A DNA stretch of 64,000 nt from the NCBI RefSeq assembly GCF_001665395.1, contig NZ_LZSG01000026.1, forward strand, positions 1 to 64,000. Reading direction: 5' to 3'. This stretch comes from Mycobacterium sp. 1164966.3. GTDB taxonomy: Bacteria > Actinomycetota > Actinomycetes > Mycobacteriales > Mycobacteriaceae. The notes beneath the pieces are model-generated. The model had not been told where the DNA came from and did no database searches. It was given only the letters and a program-made list of their open reading frames with translations. Of this stretch, positions 7,807 to 16,101 are shown piece by piece (the first letter of the stretch is position 1; each line of letters opens with the position of its first letter). Both the position numbers and the translations under genes were made by a program.

Positions 7807-8559
7807 ATGCCAACTAAGTCCAGGGTCGCCGTGGTGACGGGCGGTGCGTCCGGCATCGGCGAGGCCACCTGCCAGGAACTGGGGCGGCGGGGCCTGCAGG
7901 TCGCAGTGCTCGACGTCAACGAGGAAGCGGCCCAACGTGTTACCGATGAGCTGCGGGCCAACGGGGGCTCGGCTCTTGCGATCGGTGCCGATGTCACCGA
8001 CCGCATCGCCGTCGAGCAGGCGTTCGCCAAAGTCCGCAGCGAATTGGGGCCGGTCTCGGTGCTGGTGACCAGCGCGGGACTGTTCGGCTACTCGGCGTTC
8101 ACCGACATCACCACCGAGGCTTGGTCGCGAATCATCGACGTGAACCTGAACGGGACCTTCCACTGTTGTCAAGTTGCGTTGCCGGACATGCTGGCCGCGA
8201 AATGGGGCAGGATCGTGTTGATTTCGTCGTCGAGCGCACAACGCGGATCGCCCTTCGCGGCCCACTATGCGGCGTCCAAGGGCGCGGTGATCACGCTCGC
8301 CAAGTCGCTGGCCCGCGAGTACGCGGCGCAGGGAATCACGGTCAACACCATCCCGCCCTCGGGGATCGAGACACCGATGCAGCATCAGTCGCAGGCCGCC
8401 GGGTATCTGGGGTCCAATGAGCAGATCGCCGCGAATATTCCGGTGGGCTACTTGGGAACTGGTGCCGACATAGCCGCGGCGGTGGGTTTTCTCTGCTCGC
8501 ACGAGGCCCGATTCATCACGGGTCAGGTTCTGGGTGTCAACGGCGGCGCGGTGCTATGA
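7807..8559 (+). CDS. SDR-family oxidoreductase
   Basis: The 250-aa classical short-chain dehydrogenase has the cofactor motif TGGASGIG (residues 11-18), a variant of the NAG motif (VTSAGLF), a catalytic Ser in ISSSSA, and YxxxK at Tyr154-Lys158 (YAASK). The C-terminal GQVLGVNGG is typical. An Asp after the second beta strand (VLDVN) suggests NAD(H) preference. It would oxidise an alcohol produced by the oxygenases or reduce a ketone; the substrate is not visible. It lies 12 bases after the ferredoxin stop and 13 bases before the second Rieske start. Confidence 0.92.
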   Translation: MPTKSRVAVVTGGASGIGEATCQELGRRGLQVAVLDVNEEAAQRVTDELRANGGSALAIGADVTDRIAVEQAFAKVRSELGPVSVLVTSAGLFGYSAFTDITTEAWSRIIDVNLNGTFHCCQVALPDMLAAKWGRIVLISSSSAQRGSPFAAHYAASKGAVITLAKSLAREYAAQGITVNTIPPSGIETPMQHQSQAAGYLGSNEQIAANIPVGYLGTGADIAAAVGFLCSHEARFITGQVLGVNGGAVL

Positions 8560-8572
8560 CAGGGAGGACAAC

Positions 8573-9835
8573 ATGACACGATCGGCAAGACCAGCGGAGA
8601 GGTCCTGGACCGAGCACTATCCGGAATTGGGCACCGGGCCAATCTCTTTCAAAGACTCCACCTCGCCGGAGTTCTTCGAACTCGAGCGCGAAGCGGTCTT
8701 CAGGCGCGCCTGGCTCAACGTGGCCCGGGTCGAAGAACTGCCGCGGATCGGTAGCTATGTGACCAAGGAAATCGAGGTGGCACGCGTATCCGTCATCTTG
8801 GTCAGAGGTCGGGACGACGGCATTCGTGCGTTCTACAACGTGTGCCGGCACCGCGGAAACAAGCTGGTGTGGAACGACTTTCCCGGCGAGGAAACTCGCG
8901 GCACCTGCCGGCAATTCACGTGCAAGTATCACGGCTGGCGCTACGGTCTGGACGGCGCGCTGAACTTCGTGCAGCAGCAGTCGGAGTTCTTCGACCTCGA
9001 CATGGCCGACTACGGACTGCGTCCCGTGCACTGCGACGTCTGGAACGGATTTGTCTTCATCAACTTCGACGACGAGCCGCGCCAAAGTTTGCGTGAGTTC
9101 CTGGGCCCGATGATTACCGGCCTGGACGACTACCCGTTCGGCAAGTTGACCGAACGCTACGAATGGGTCGCGCACAACAACAGCAACTGGAAGATCTTCG
9201 CCGACGCCTTCCAGGAGTACTACCACGTGCCCTCGCTGCATCCGCAACAGGTGCCGCCGGAGGTGCGCGACCCGAACGCCGGATTCACCTGCGGGCATTT
9301 TCAACTCGACGGTCCGCACCGCCTGGTGTCGACGGCGGGACGGCGCCGGTGGCTGCTGCCGCCGGAGTATATGTACCCGGTTGAGCGGGCCACCCGAAGC
9401 GGACTCGTCGGCCCATGGCGCACGCCCGACATCGGCGAGCTTCCGGCCGGCCTCAATCCTGGCGGCATCGAGCCGTGGGGGATCAGCAATTTCCAGATCT
9501 TCCCCAACACCGAAATCCTGATCTACGGGGGCTGGTACCTGCTCTACCGGTACTGGCCGACGTCGCACAATACGCACCGCTTCGAGGCGTACACCTATTT
9601 CCATCCGGCCCGCAACGTCCGGGAGCGCATCGAACACGAAGTTGCGGCGGTGGTGCTCAAAGAATTTGCATTGCAGGACGCAGGCATGCTCGGGGGGACG
9701 CAGGCCGCGCTCGAGTACGGCGTCGTCGACGAGTTCCCGCTCAACGACCAGGAAATCCTGGTACGCCACCTGCACAAGGTAGTCGTCGACTGGGTCGACG
9801 AATATCGGTCCGAACGGACGCCGGTAGGAGCATGA
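8573..9835 (+). CDS. Rieske non-heme iron oxygenase, alpha subunit (copy 2)
   Basis: The 420-aa paralog of the 4050 product keeps the same architecture and numbering: Cys91, His93, Cys117 and His120 as 2Fe-2S ligands, and an NWKIFADAFQEYYHVPSLH mononuclear iron motif. The Rieske half-motifs are again separated by 23 residues. ATG 8573 has GGGAGG just upstream; the open frame extends back to 8534 inside the SDR gene. Substrate-pocket regions differ from copy 1 (for example around the C-terminal-half HPQQVPPEVRDPNAG segment), so the two probably act on different intermediates. Confidence 0.92.
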   Translation: MTRSARPAERSWTEHYPELGTGPISFKDSTSPEFFELEREAVFRRAWLNVARVEELPRIGSYVTKEIEVARVSVILVRGRDDGIRAFYNVCRHRGNKLVWNDFPGEETRGTCRQFTCKYHGWRYGLDGALNFVQQQSEFFDLDMADYGLRPVHCDVWNGFVFINFDDEPRQSLREFLGPMITGLDDYPFGKLTERYEWVAHNNSNWKIFADAFQEYYHVPSLHPQQVPPEVRDPNAGFTCGHFQLDGPHRLVSTAGRRRWLLPPEYMYPVERATRSGLVGPWRTPDIGELPAGLNPGGIEPWGISNFQIFPNTEILIYGGWYLLYRYWPTSHNTHRFEAYTYFHPARNVRERIEHEVAAVVLKEFALQDAGMLGGTQAALEYGVVDEFPLNDQEILVRHLHKVVVDWVDEYRSERTPVGA

Positions 9836-9837
9836 CC

Positions 9838-10173
9838 ATGTCAGATGCACGGCTGCCCAGCGCATTCGCCGAACTCGAGCCCTATGCCCAAACCTGGTGC
9901 TTGCCAACCGAAACCGACCGGTGGAACGCCCGAATGGCCAGCACCATGCCGGAGATGCAGGAGTTCCACGACGCGTTCTTGCCGCGGCTGGAAGAAGCCA
10001 TCGAATACTGCGACAAGTTTCCGCTCGACGGTTTGCCCGACGATGCGCTCAACCTGCTGCACCTGATCTATTCGCTGATCATGGTCGCGATGGCGGTGGA
10101 GGTCATGCATCAGCCCGCCCCGGTCAATGCCGCTGACGCGGTGATGATCCGCACCGTCGAACCAGTGCCCTGA
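9838..10173 (+). CDS. Small Rieske-associated helical protein (copy 2)
   Basis: The 111-aa paralog of the 5320 product is placed identically after its Rieske gene. It shares TWCLPTE, MASTMPEMQEFHDA, PRLEEAIEYCDKF and LPDDALNLLHLIYSLIMVA. The last ~20 residues diverge. I prefer ATG 9838, seven bases after AGGAG; ATG 9832, overlapping the Rieske stop, is too close to that site. Retention of the Rieske/small-protein pair in two separate units argues for a functional partnership. The family is unknown to me. Confidence 0.78.
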   Translation: MSDARLPSAFAELEPYAQTWCLPTETDRWNARMASTMPEMQEFHDAFLPRLEEAIEYCDKFPLDGLPDDALNLLHLIYSLIMVAMAVEVMHQPAPVNAADAVMIRTVEPVP

Positions 10174-10193
10174 GTCGCCAGAGAGGCCGGGTT

Positions 10194-11039
10194 ATGAGTC
10201 TGCTCACCATCACCAAGCTCACCGAGTCGGTCGGCGCCGAAGTCTCCGGCCTCGACTTGGCCGCTGCCGGCGACGACGAATCGATCGGCGCCGCTATCCT
10301 CGATGCGCTGGAAGCCAACGGAGTCTTGGTATTTCGCAACCTGCAGCTCGAGCCCGAGGCGCAGGTCGCCTTCTGCCGGCGCCTCGGCGAGGTCGATCAC
10401 TCCTCCGACGGACACCATCCGGTCGCCGGTATCTACCCGATCACCCTGGACCCGTCGAAGAATTCGTCGGCAGCCTACTTGAAGGCCACGTTCGACTGGC
10501 ACATCGATGGATGCACGCCCTTGCGTGAGGAATATCCGCAAAAGGCCACCATCCTGTCGGCGGTGCAAGTCGCCGACCGGGGCGGAGAAACCGAATTCGC
10601 CAATTCCTACGCCGCGTACGAGGCACTGACCCCGGCAGAGCAGGAGCGGTTCGGTGCACTTCGCGTCGTGCATTCGCTGGAGGCCTCACAGCGACGTGTC
10701 ACGCCCGATCCCACTCCAGAGCAGCTGGCGCGCTGGCGATCCCGGCCCACTCATGAGCATCCGTTGGTGTGGACCCACCGCAGCGGCCGAAAGTCGCTGG
10801 TGCTGGGCGCTTCGGCCGACTACGTCGTAGGCATGGACGTCAAAGACGGCCGCGCTCTACTATCCGACTTGCTCGAGCGAGCGACCACGCGTGACCGGGT
10901 CTACAGCCACGCCTGGTCGGTCGGCGACACGGTCATCTGGGACAACCGGGGGGTTTTGCATCGAGCGGCCCCCTACGACCCGGATTCGCAACGCGAGATG
11001 TTGCGGACCACCGTCCTGGGCGACGAACCCATTCAGTAG
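10194..11039 (+). CDS. TauD/TfdA-family Fe(II)/2-oxoglutarate dioxygenase
   Basis: The 281-aa enzyme has the facial-triad motif HxD at His103/Asp105 (FDWHIDG) and the distal His in NRGVLHRAAPYD. The following region supplies the Arg that binds 2-oxoglutarate. The N-terminal VGAEVSGLDL is typical of TfdA-like members. It would hydroxylate or cleave a substrate using 2-oxoglutarate and oxygen. It sits in the same operon as Rieske copy 2, 20 bases downstream of the small protein gene, and probably acts on the same catabolic route. Confidence 0.88.
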   Translation: MSLLTITKLTESVGAEVSGLDLAAAGDDESIGAAILDALEANGVLVFRNLQLEPEAQVAFCRRLGEVDHSSDGHHPVAGIYPITLDPSKNSSAAYLKATFDWHIDGCTPLREEYPQKATILSAVQVADRGGETEFANSYAAYEALTPAEQERFGALRVVHSLEASQRRVTPDPTPEQLARWRSRPTHEHPLVWTHRSGRKSLVLGASADYVVGMDVKDGRALLSDLLERATTRDRVYSHAWSVGDTVIWDNRGVLHRAAPYDPDSQREMLRTTVLGDEPIQ

Positions 11040-11057
11040 CTACCAGGAAAGACGATA

Positions 11058-11360
11058 ATGGCCAGAACCTTGTTATTTGTCGAAAGCAAGCCCGCCGCAC
11101 CGGCTTTAATTGAGGAATATCACCAATGGCACGAGCAGACTCACATACCTGAGATGCTGAGCGTCGAGGGATTCGTCTCTGCGCGCCGCTGGCGTGCCGA
11201 CAACGGCGAATCATTCATCACCCTCTACGAGATCGACACGGACGTCGACACTGCTCGTGCCAACCTGAACGCGGCGTTGCGCAGCGGGCAGATGTCCAGG
11301 CCGGTGGCCGTAGAGACCCAACCACCGCCGGTGATGCGTTACCTGAGCGCGATTCGATGA
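11058..11360 (+). CDS. Small EthD/dimeric alpha-beta-barrel-like protein
   Basis: The 100-aa product (LLFVESKPAAPALIEEYHQWHEQTHIPEMLSVEGFVSARRW...SFITLYEIDT) has the beta-alpha-beta pattern and conserved HxxWHxxTHIPEML-type segment of small dimeric alpha/beta-barrel proteins related to EthD. These often bind or isomerise aromatic or polyketide intermediates. ATG 11058 is preceded by AGGAAAG. It overlaps the next SDR start by four bases, so the two are co-translated. Confidence 0.7.
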   Translation: MARTLLFVESKPAAPALIEEYHQWHEQTHIPEMLSVEGFVSARRWRADNGESFITLYEIDTDVDTARANLNAALRSGQMSRPVAVETQPPPVMRYLSAIR

Positions 11361-12136
11361 CCCGATCACTGGCCGGTAAAGTTGCCGTGGTCACCGGCGC
11401 TGCGTCCGGTCTCGGATACGGAATCGCGTGTAGGTTTATCGACGCCGGCGCCGAAGTGGTGATCGCCGATGTCAACGACGAGGGCCGAGAATTGGCTGCG
11501 GGATTCGGCCCAAGCGCGTGGTTTCAGCACACCGACGTCTCGTCCGCCCACGATGTCAGCGCTCTGGTGCAGGCGACGGTCGAACGCTTCGGTGGACTCG
11601 ACGTGATGGTCAACAACGCGGGAATCTCCAGCACGATGTACCGCAGTTTCCTGGATTACGATCTGGGCGACTTCGCAAAGGTGATGTCGGTCAACCTGTT
11701 AGGGGTGATGCTGGGCACGCGGGAAGCCGCGCGATACATGGCTGCCCACGACGGCGGCAGCATCATCAACGTGTCGTCGATCGGTGGGCTGCAACCCGGT
11801 GCCGGAGTCGCGACATATCGTGCCTCCAAAGCAGCGGTCATACACTTCTCGAAGAGTGTGGCCGCCGAACTTGCGCCGCTTGGCGTCAGCGTGAACTGCC
11901 TTGCGCCGGGCGGAATTCCCACCCCCATCCTCGCGTCCTCGGTCCGCGGACTAAGCGCGGAGGCCGTCGACAAGTTCGTGGCGAAGACGCGCGCGAAAAT
12001 GCGCGAGGACCGGCCGCTGCCCAGGGAGGGAACCCCTGACGATGTCGCCGAGGCCGCGCTGTACTACGCCGCGTGCACCAGCATCACGGGCACGGTGCTG
12101 CCTATCGACGGCGGAACGTCGGCCGCCGACTCGTGA
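11357..12136 (+). CDS. SDR-family oxidoreductase
   Basis: The 259-aa classical SDR shows TGAASGLG in the cofactor site, VNNAGIS, INVSSIGG with the catalytic Ser, and YRASK as the YxxxK motif. The C-terminal GTVLPIDGG is also present. It differs from the 7807 SDR in having the standard NNAG motif. It is the last gene of the ferredoxin-Rieske operon and is followed by a GC-rich hairpin. Confidence 0.92.
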   Translation: MTRSLAGKVAVVTGAASGLGYGIACRFIDAGAEVVIADVNDEGRELAAGFGPSAWFQHTDVSSAHDVSALVQATVERFGGLDVMVNNAGISSTMYRSFLDYDLGDFAKVMSVNLLGVMLGTREAARYMAAHDGGSIINVSSIGGLQPGAGVATYRASKAAVIHFSKSVAAELAPLGVSVNCLAPGGIPTPILASSVRGLSAEAVDKFVAKTRAKMREDRPLPREGTPDDVAEAALYYAACTSITGTVLPIDGGTSAADS

Positions 12137-12161
12137 CCTCGCCCCGCCGCCGGGGTCGAGG
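12137..12161 (+). terminator. Hairpin after the Rieske-2 operon
   Basis: CCTCGCCCCG and CGGGGTCGAGG can pair around a CCGC loop, with one bulged T, immediately after the TGA of the last SDR gene. There is no T-tract, as is common for mycobacterial hairpin terminators, so the call rests on position and stem strength only. Confidence 0.4.
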
Positions 12162-12236
12162 AACTCGTGGCAGCGGGTGCCCGCCGCCTCGCCTGCTTCA
12201 GCGCGGTCCATCACGGGCTGATATCGTCCCTTGCTT

Positions 12237-13115
12237 GTGCCTGACATTGATCGTCGACGCATGATGCTGGCGACGGGATTTGGGGCTCTGGCGGCCATGA
12301 TTCCCGTTCCGAATGCAGGGGCTGTTCCGTTGCGTTCATCGCCCCCAGCTGCACCGGCGCCCCCACCCGCTGCGCCGGTCGCGCAGACTGGGGCGTACCT
12401 GTTTCACGACGAGTTCGACGGCGCGGCCGGTTCGTCGCCGGACCGGTCGAAGTGGATCGTCTCCAACTTCCGGACGCCGATCCGCAACCCGGTCAACTGG
12501 GACAGACCCGAATTCTTCGGCCAATACCGGGACAGTCGCGAGAACGTGTTCCTGGACGGCAAATCCAACCTCGTGCTGCGCGCCACCCGAGAAGGCAGCG
12601 CCTACTTCGGCGGCTTGGTGAGTGGCACCTGGCGCGGAGGCATCGGAACCACCTGGGAAGCCCGTATCAAGCTGAACTGCCTAGGCCCTGGCATGTGGCC
12701 GGCGTGGTGGTTGTCCAATGACGACCCCGGCCGCAGCGGCGAGGTCGATCTGATGGAGTGGTACGGCAACGGGGAGTGGCCGTCGGGGACCACGGTCCAC
12801 GCAAACCCGGTGGGCACGGCATTCGAGACCCACCCCATCGGGATCGACGGCGGCTGGCACAACTGGCGGGTCACGTGGAACCCCAGCGGCATGTATTTCT
12901 GGGTCGACTACGCCGACGGCGCGGAGCCATATTTCAGCGTTCCCGCGACCGGCATCGAGGATCTCAACGATCCGATCCGGGAGTGGCCGTTCAACGATCC
13001 CGGCTACACGATGTTCCCCGTGCTGAACCTCGCGGTTGGCGGTTCAGGGGGCGGGGACCCGGCACGCGGGAATTATCCGATGGAAATGCTCGTCGACTGG
13101 GTTCGTGTCTTTTGA
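12237..13115 (+). CDS. Tat-exported glycoside hydrolase family 16 protein (copy 1)
   Basis: The 292-aa product begins with a Tat-type signal (DRRRMMLATGFGALAAM), then a Pro/Ala-rich linker, then a GH16 lectin-like beta-sandwich. The catalytic ExDxxE motif is present at Glu169, Asp171 and Glu174 (GEVDLMEWYG). WEARIKLNCLGPGMWPAWW and WHNWRVTW are further GH16 hallmarks. GH16 enzymes cleave beta-1,3/1,4 glucans or galactans; the mycobacterial target is not evident. I chose GTG 12237, which puts the twin arginines at residues 6-8 as in the neighbouring copy; TTG 12231 is also open. Confidence 0.87.
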   Translation: MPDIDRRRMMLATGFGALAAMIPVPNAGAVPLRSSPPAAPAPPPAAPVAQTGAYLFHDEFDGAAGSSPDRSKWIVSNFRTPIRNPVNWDRPEFFGQYRDSRENVFLDGKSNLVLRATREGSAYFGGLVSGTWRGGIGTTWEARIKLNCLGPGMWPAWWLSNDDPGRSGEVDLMEWYGNGEWPSGTTVHANPVGTAFETHPIGIDGGWHNWRVTWNPSGMYFWVDYADGAEPYFSVPATGIEDLNDPIREWPFNDPGYTMFPVLNLAVGGSGGGDPARGNYPMEMLVDWVRVF

Positions 13116-13238
13116 TGCGCAACGGGGGTGGGCATGGTTTCATAACACCGTTTGCGGCGTTGTCCAGGAATTGCGCAGGGGAGCTTGTGAGGGAATTCCG
13201 AGTCGGAGGTCCCGGTCTAACGATTGGTGGTATTTGAG

Positions 13239-14063
13239 ATGGATCGTCGCCACATGTTGTTGACGACGGGGCTCGGCATGCTGGCGGCTGCAGCGGCGAT
13301 GCCCTTGCCCGAAGCCCTGGCGTACCCGTCGCAGCCGGAGGCACCTGCGGGCGCCGGTGGGCCCTATATTTTTCAGGACGAGTTCGACGGCCCGGCCGGC
13401 GCAGCCCCCGATCCGGGGAAGTGGACGGTGCAGACCTGGCAGGACGACGTCTTCCCGCCTGTCGTGGGGATATACCGCGACGATCGCCGAAACGTATTCC
13501 TCGACGGCAATTCCAATCTCGTCCTCCGGGCCACCCAGGAAGGGGGCGACTACTACAGCGGCAAACTGCGAGGCAACTTTCGCAGCATGATCAACCAAAC
13601 ATGGGAAGCCCGGATAAAGCTGGACTGTTTGTTCCCCGGCCTTTGGGCGGCGTTCTGGGGTGTCAACGAGGATCCTCTGCCAGACGGCGAGGTCGATATC
13701 TTCGAGTGGTACGGCAACGGCTCCTGGCCCCCGGGTAGCACCGTCCACGCGGCATCCAACGGCAAGACCTGGGAGGGGAAATCGATTCCCGGATTGGTGG
13801 ACGGCGGTTGGCACACCTGGCGAATGCGTTGGGCTGAGGACGGATTCCAATTCTCGCGCGACGGGGCACCGTACTTCAGCGTCCCGCCGAAGCCCATTCA
13901 CGTCTATGGCGGCCCTCCTGAGGACAAGCGGTGGCCGTTCAACAATCCCGGCTATTGGATGACTCCCATGTTCACGCTGGCGGTGGGTGGCGTCGGTGCC
14001 GGTGATCCTGCCCTAGGTACCTACCCGGCATCAATGCTTGTCGACTACATCCGTATCTATTGA
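13239..14063 (+). CDS. Tat-exported glycoside hydrolase family 16 protein (copy 2)
   Basis: The 274-aa tandem paralog of the preceding gene starts at ATG 13239 with MDRRHMLLTTGLG, a Tat signal aligned with copy 1. The GH16 catalytic motif is intact (EVDIFEWYG; Glu151, Asp153, Glu156). It shares FQDEFDGPAG, NVFLDGNSNLVLRATQEG, TWEARIKLDC and the C-terminal PMFTLAVGGVGAGDPA with copy 1. Open in-frame GTG/TTG codons lie just upstream (13227, 13224) but would bury the signal. It is convergent with the glycosyltransferase gene, three bases away. Confidence 0.87.
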   Translation: MDRRHMLLTTGLGMLAAAAAMPLPEALAYPSQPEAPAGAGGPYIFQDEFDGPAGAAPDPGKWTVQTWQDDVFPPVVGIYRDDRRNVFLDGNSNLVLRATQEGGDYYSGKLRGNFRSMINQTWEARIKLDCLFPGLWAAFWGVNEDPLPDGEVDIFEWYGNGSWPPGSTVHAASNGKTWEGKSIPGLVDGGWHTWRMRWAEDGFQFSRDGAPYFSVPPKPIHVYGGPPEDKRWPFNNPGYWMTPMFTLAVGGVGAGDPALGTYPASMLVDYIRIY

Positions 14064-14066
14064 GCC

Positions 14067-15605
14067 TCAGCGCTCGGCTTTGATCACCTGAACCAGGTTG
14101 AACTGCCAGCGCTCGACGAGCCGGAAGCCCAGGTCTCGCGGAACCGTGAAGGCCGGTGTTGCGCCGTAGCGCGGGCCGGGCGGAATTGCCGCCCCCTGCT
14201 CGTGGGCGGGCGCCGACTCGTCGGCCTGGGTGATGATCCACACGACGCGGCAGTTGCCCAACGGTCGCGCGACGACCTCCGGAATCAGGTTGGTGTCGAA
14301 GACGTCGTTGCGATCAGTTGCTCGTTGCCAAAGGGTGAGATCGATCAGCTTGCGGTAGGCATCGGGGCGCGCCGCCATCAGGGGGCGCATCGGTGCGGGC
14401 ATGAACGTCACCGTGTCGTTCACCAGCAGGCAATCACCCGGTGCCGTCTTGACGGTGATCAGGTCGGCGACTTGGCTGTAGTCCATTCCGTATTTGGCAT
14501 ACGGGTTACGTTGCACCCGAACATAATTCGGTGCCGCCACAACGGCGAACAGCGTAACGAGGGCCGTCGCTACCCAGGGCCTGACCGCCACCGCGCCAAT
14601 GCAGACCCCAAGTACCAGCGCCATCGCCGGGGCGGTGAAGCACAGGTAGCGCGGCGTGTAAACCGGGTGGGCCAGGGCCGACCAAACCACGATCAAAACG
14701 GTTGGTATCACCAGCCAGGACACCGCCAACGTCAACAGCTGTCGATCCCCGGCATCCAGCCGACCGGATGTGTAGCGCCACAAGACAATAGCTGCCGCCA
14801 TCACCAATGCCGAAAGCACCGCGAAGAGCGGGTTTCTCTCAAAGTACTGCTGGACCACCACGTCTTCGATCGTCCGGCGCCCGATCGGAGCTATCCACTT
14901 GATCTGCTGAACTTGTCCGACCACCTCGATCACGAACGGCGACAGGGCGCAAACCGCCACCACCGACGTGACGGCGAACGGCACCAGCACTGGTCGATTT
15001 CGCCTGAAGGTACACATGAAAACGACATGCGCCGGCAAGACGAGGGCCAGATACATGTCGAGCAGGATCGAAAAGACCAGGGCGATCCCGTAAACCAGCC
15101 AGAGCCAACGGCTTTCCCGGCGCGCGGCGACAACGAGGAGGACGGTCAGCCACACCGCGGCCATCATTGACATGGCGTAGGGGCGAGCCTCGATGCCTGC
15201 CCACGTCGTCCGGGGTAGGACCGCGCAGACGAATCCGGCACTCAAAGCCGCAGTGCGCGAAGAGAACTGCTTCCCAAGCACCACAACCCCGGCTGCGGTC
15301 GCCCCAGCGGCCAGACCGCTCGGCGCACGCGACCAGAATTCCGTCGGCGGAAAGATCTGGAACCAGCCGTGCATGGTCACGTAGTACAGGCCATGCACCG
15401 CGTCGACGTTTCCCAGCATCCGCCACAGTTGTCCGAGCGAGCGACTGTATGAGGCGGAAATGGTCGCGGCCTCGTCGTACCAGAAGGACGGGCGGCCGGC
15501 GCCGGCCAGGCTCACCGCCGCGGCAAGAATTCCGACGATCAGCGGATCCAGCACGCCAGGGCGCCACCTGGTACCCCGGCCCGACTGCACCTGACCATTC
15601 TCCAC
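14067..15605 (-). CDS. Polytopic membrane glycosyltransferase (GT-C type)
   Basis: The 512-aa protein has about ten hydrophobic segments. An acidic motif sits in the first periplasmic loop (PSFWYDEAATISASYSRS), the position of the catalytic Asp/Glu in GT-C mannosyl- or arabinosyltransferases that use polyprenyl-phosphate sugars. The C-terminal ~130 residues are soluble (YSQVADLITVKTAPGDCLLVNDTV...). It probably transfers a sugar to a cell-envelope acceptor outside the membrane. The start is GTG 15605 with only a weak ribosome binding site; GTG 15590 is an alternative. Donor and acceptor cannot be inferred. Confidence 0.8.
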   Translation of the reverse strand: MENGQVQSGRGTRWRPGVLDPLIVGILAAAVSLAGAGRPSFWYDEAATISASYSRSLGQLWRMLGNVDAVHGLYYVTMHGWFQIFPPTEFWSRAPSGLAAGATAAGVVVLGKQFSSRTAALSAGFVCAVLPRTTWAGIEARPYAMSMMAAVWLTVLLVVAARRESRWLWLVYGIALVFSILLDMYLALVLPAHVVFMCTFRRNRPVLVPFAVTSVVAVCALSPFVIEVVGQVQQIKWIAPIGRRTIEDVVVQQYFERNPLFAVLSALVMAAAIVLWRYTSGRLDAGDRQLLTLAVSWLVIPTVLIVVWSALAHPVYTPRYLCFTAPAMALVLGVCIGAVAVRPWVATALVTLFAVVAAPNYVRVQRNPYAKYGMDYSQVADLITVKTAPGDCLLVNDTVTFMPAPMRPLMAARPDAYRKLIDLTLWQRATDRNDVFDTNLIPEVVARPLGNCRVVWIITQADESAPAHEQGAAIPPGPRYGATPAFTVPRDLGFRLVERWQFNLVQVIKAER

Positions 15606-15634
15606 AGCAGCCTATTCGAACGTATGATCGATGA

Positions 15635-15940
15635 ATGGCTCCGCTCGGGTCTATCGGATACAACGGGCAACCGGTCCGCAACCCGTTTCGGGTGGTGCGC
15701 CCGCCCATCCCGGTGCTGGTTGACCTGACCGTGCTCTTTCCGCGCGAACCGCACCGCTCGGGCCATTACCAGCCCAACGGACTGCAGCTGCACAAGGTCG
15801 TCGAGGGTCGGCTTAGCTGCTGGGGCATCTGCGAGCAGGGCGACTGGTGGGGGCTGGTGACCTACCCGATCGCCTATGGGTCCAAGCGGAAGACCGTGAC
15901 GCACTGGGTGCCGGCGTGGACCTTGCGCCAGAAACGCTGA
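15635..15940 (+). CDS. Hypothetical protein, 101 aa
   Basis: The protein begins MAPLGSIGYNGQPVRNPFRVVRPPIPVLVDLTVLFP. It has a Trp/Gly-rich middle (LSCWGICEQGDWWGLVTYPIAYG) and a basic C-terminus, with no signal or membrane segment. I do not recognise a family. It diverges from the glycosyltransferase by 29 bases and is followed, before the convergent guanine deaminase, by the palindromic repeat at 16010-16086. Confidence 0.65.
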   Translation: MAPLGSIGYNGQPVRNPFRVVRPPIPVLVDLTVLFPREPHRSGHYQPNGLQLHKVVEGRLSCWGICEQGDWWGLVTYPIAYGSKRKTVTHWVPAWTLRQKR

Positions 15941-16009
15941 AGGCGGCCTATTTCAGAAGCGGCGCGATGCGTTTCTCATGGGCCTCATGCGTCAGAGATT
16001 TTCCGAGGT

Positions 16010-16086
16010 GTGTCCATTTGTCCGCCTTCGAGCGACAACCGTTGCGCGGCAAGCCAATTGTCGCTGTGAGGTGGAATAAAAGACAC
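16010..16086. repeat. Palindromic ~77-bp repeat, copy A
   Basis: The element begins GTGTCC...CCTTCGAGCGACA and ends TGTCGCTGTGAGGTGGA...GACAC, forming imperfect terminal inverted repeats of about 28 bases around a GC-rich centre (GTTGCGCGGCAAGCC). A near-identical copy in the opposite orientation is at 26668-26743. It lies between two convergent genes and could fold into a long hairpin. It resembles a MITE or REP-type element; no transposase is present. Confidence 0.75.
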
Positions 16087-16101
16087 GAACCTCAGCCAGC
16101 T

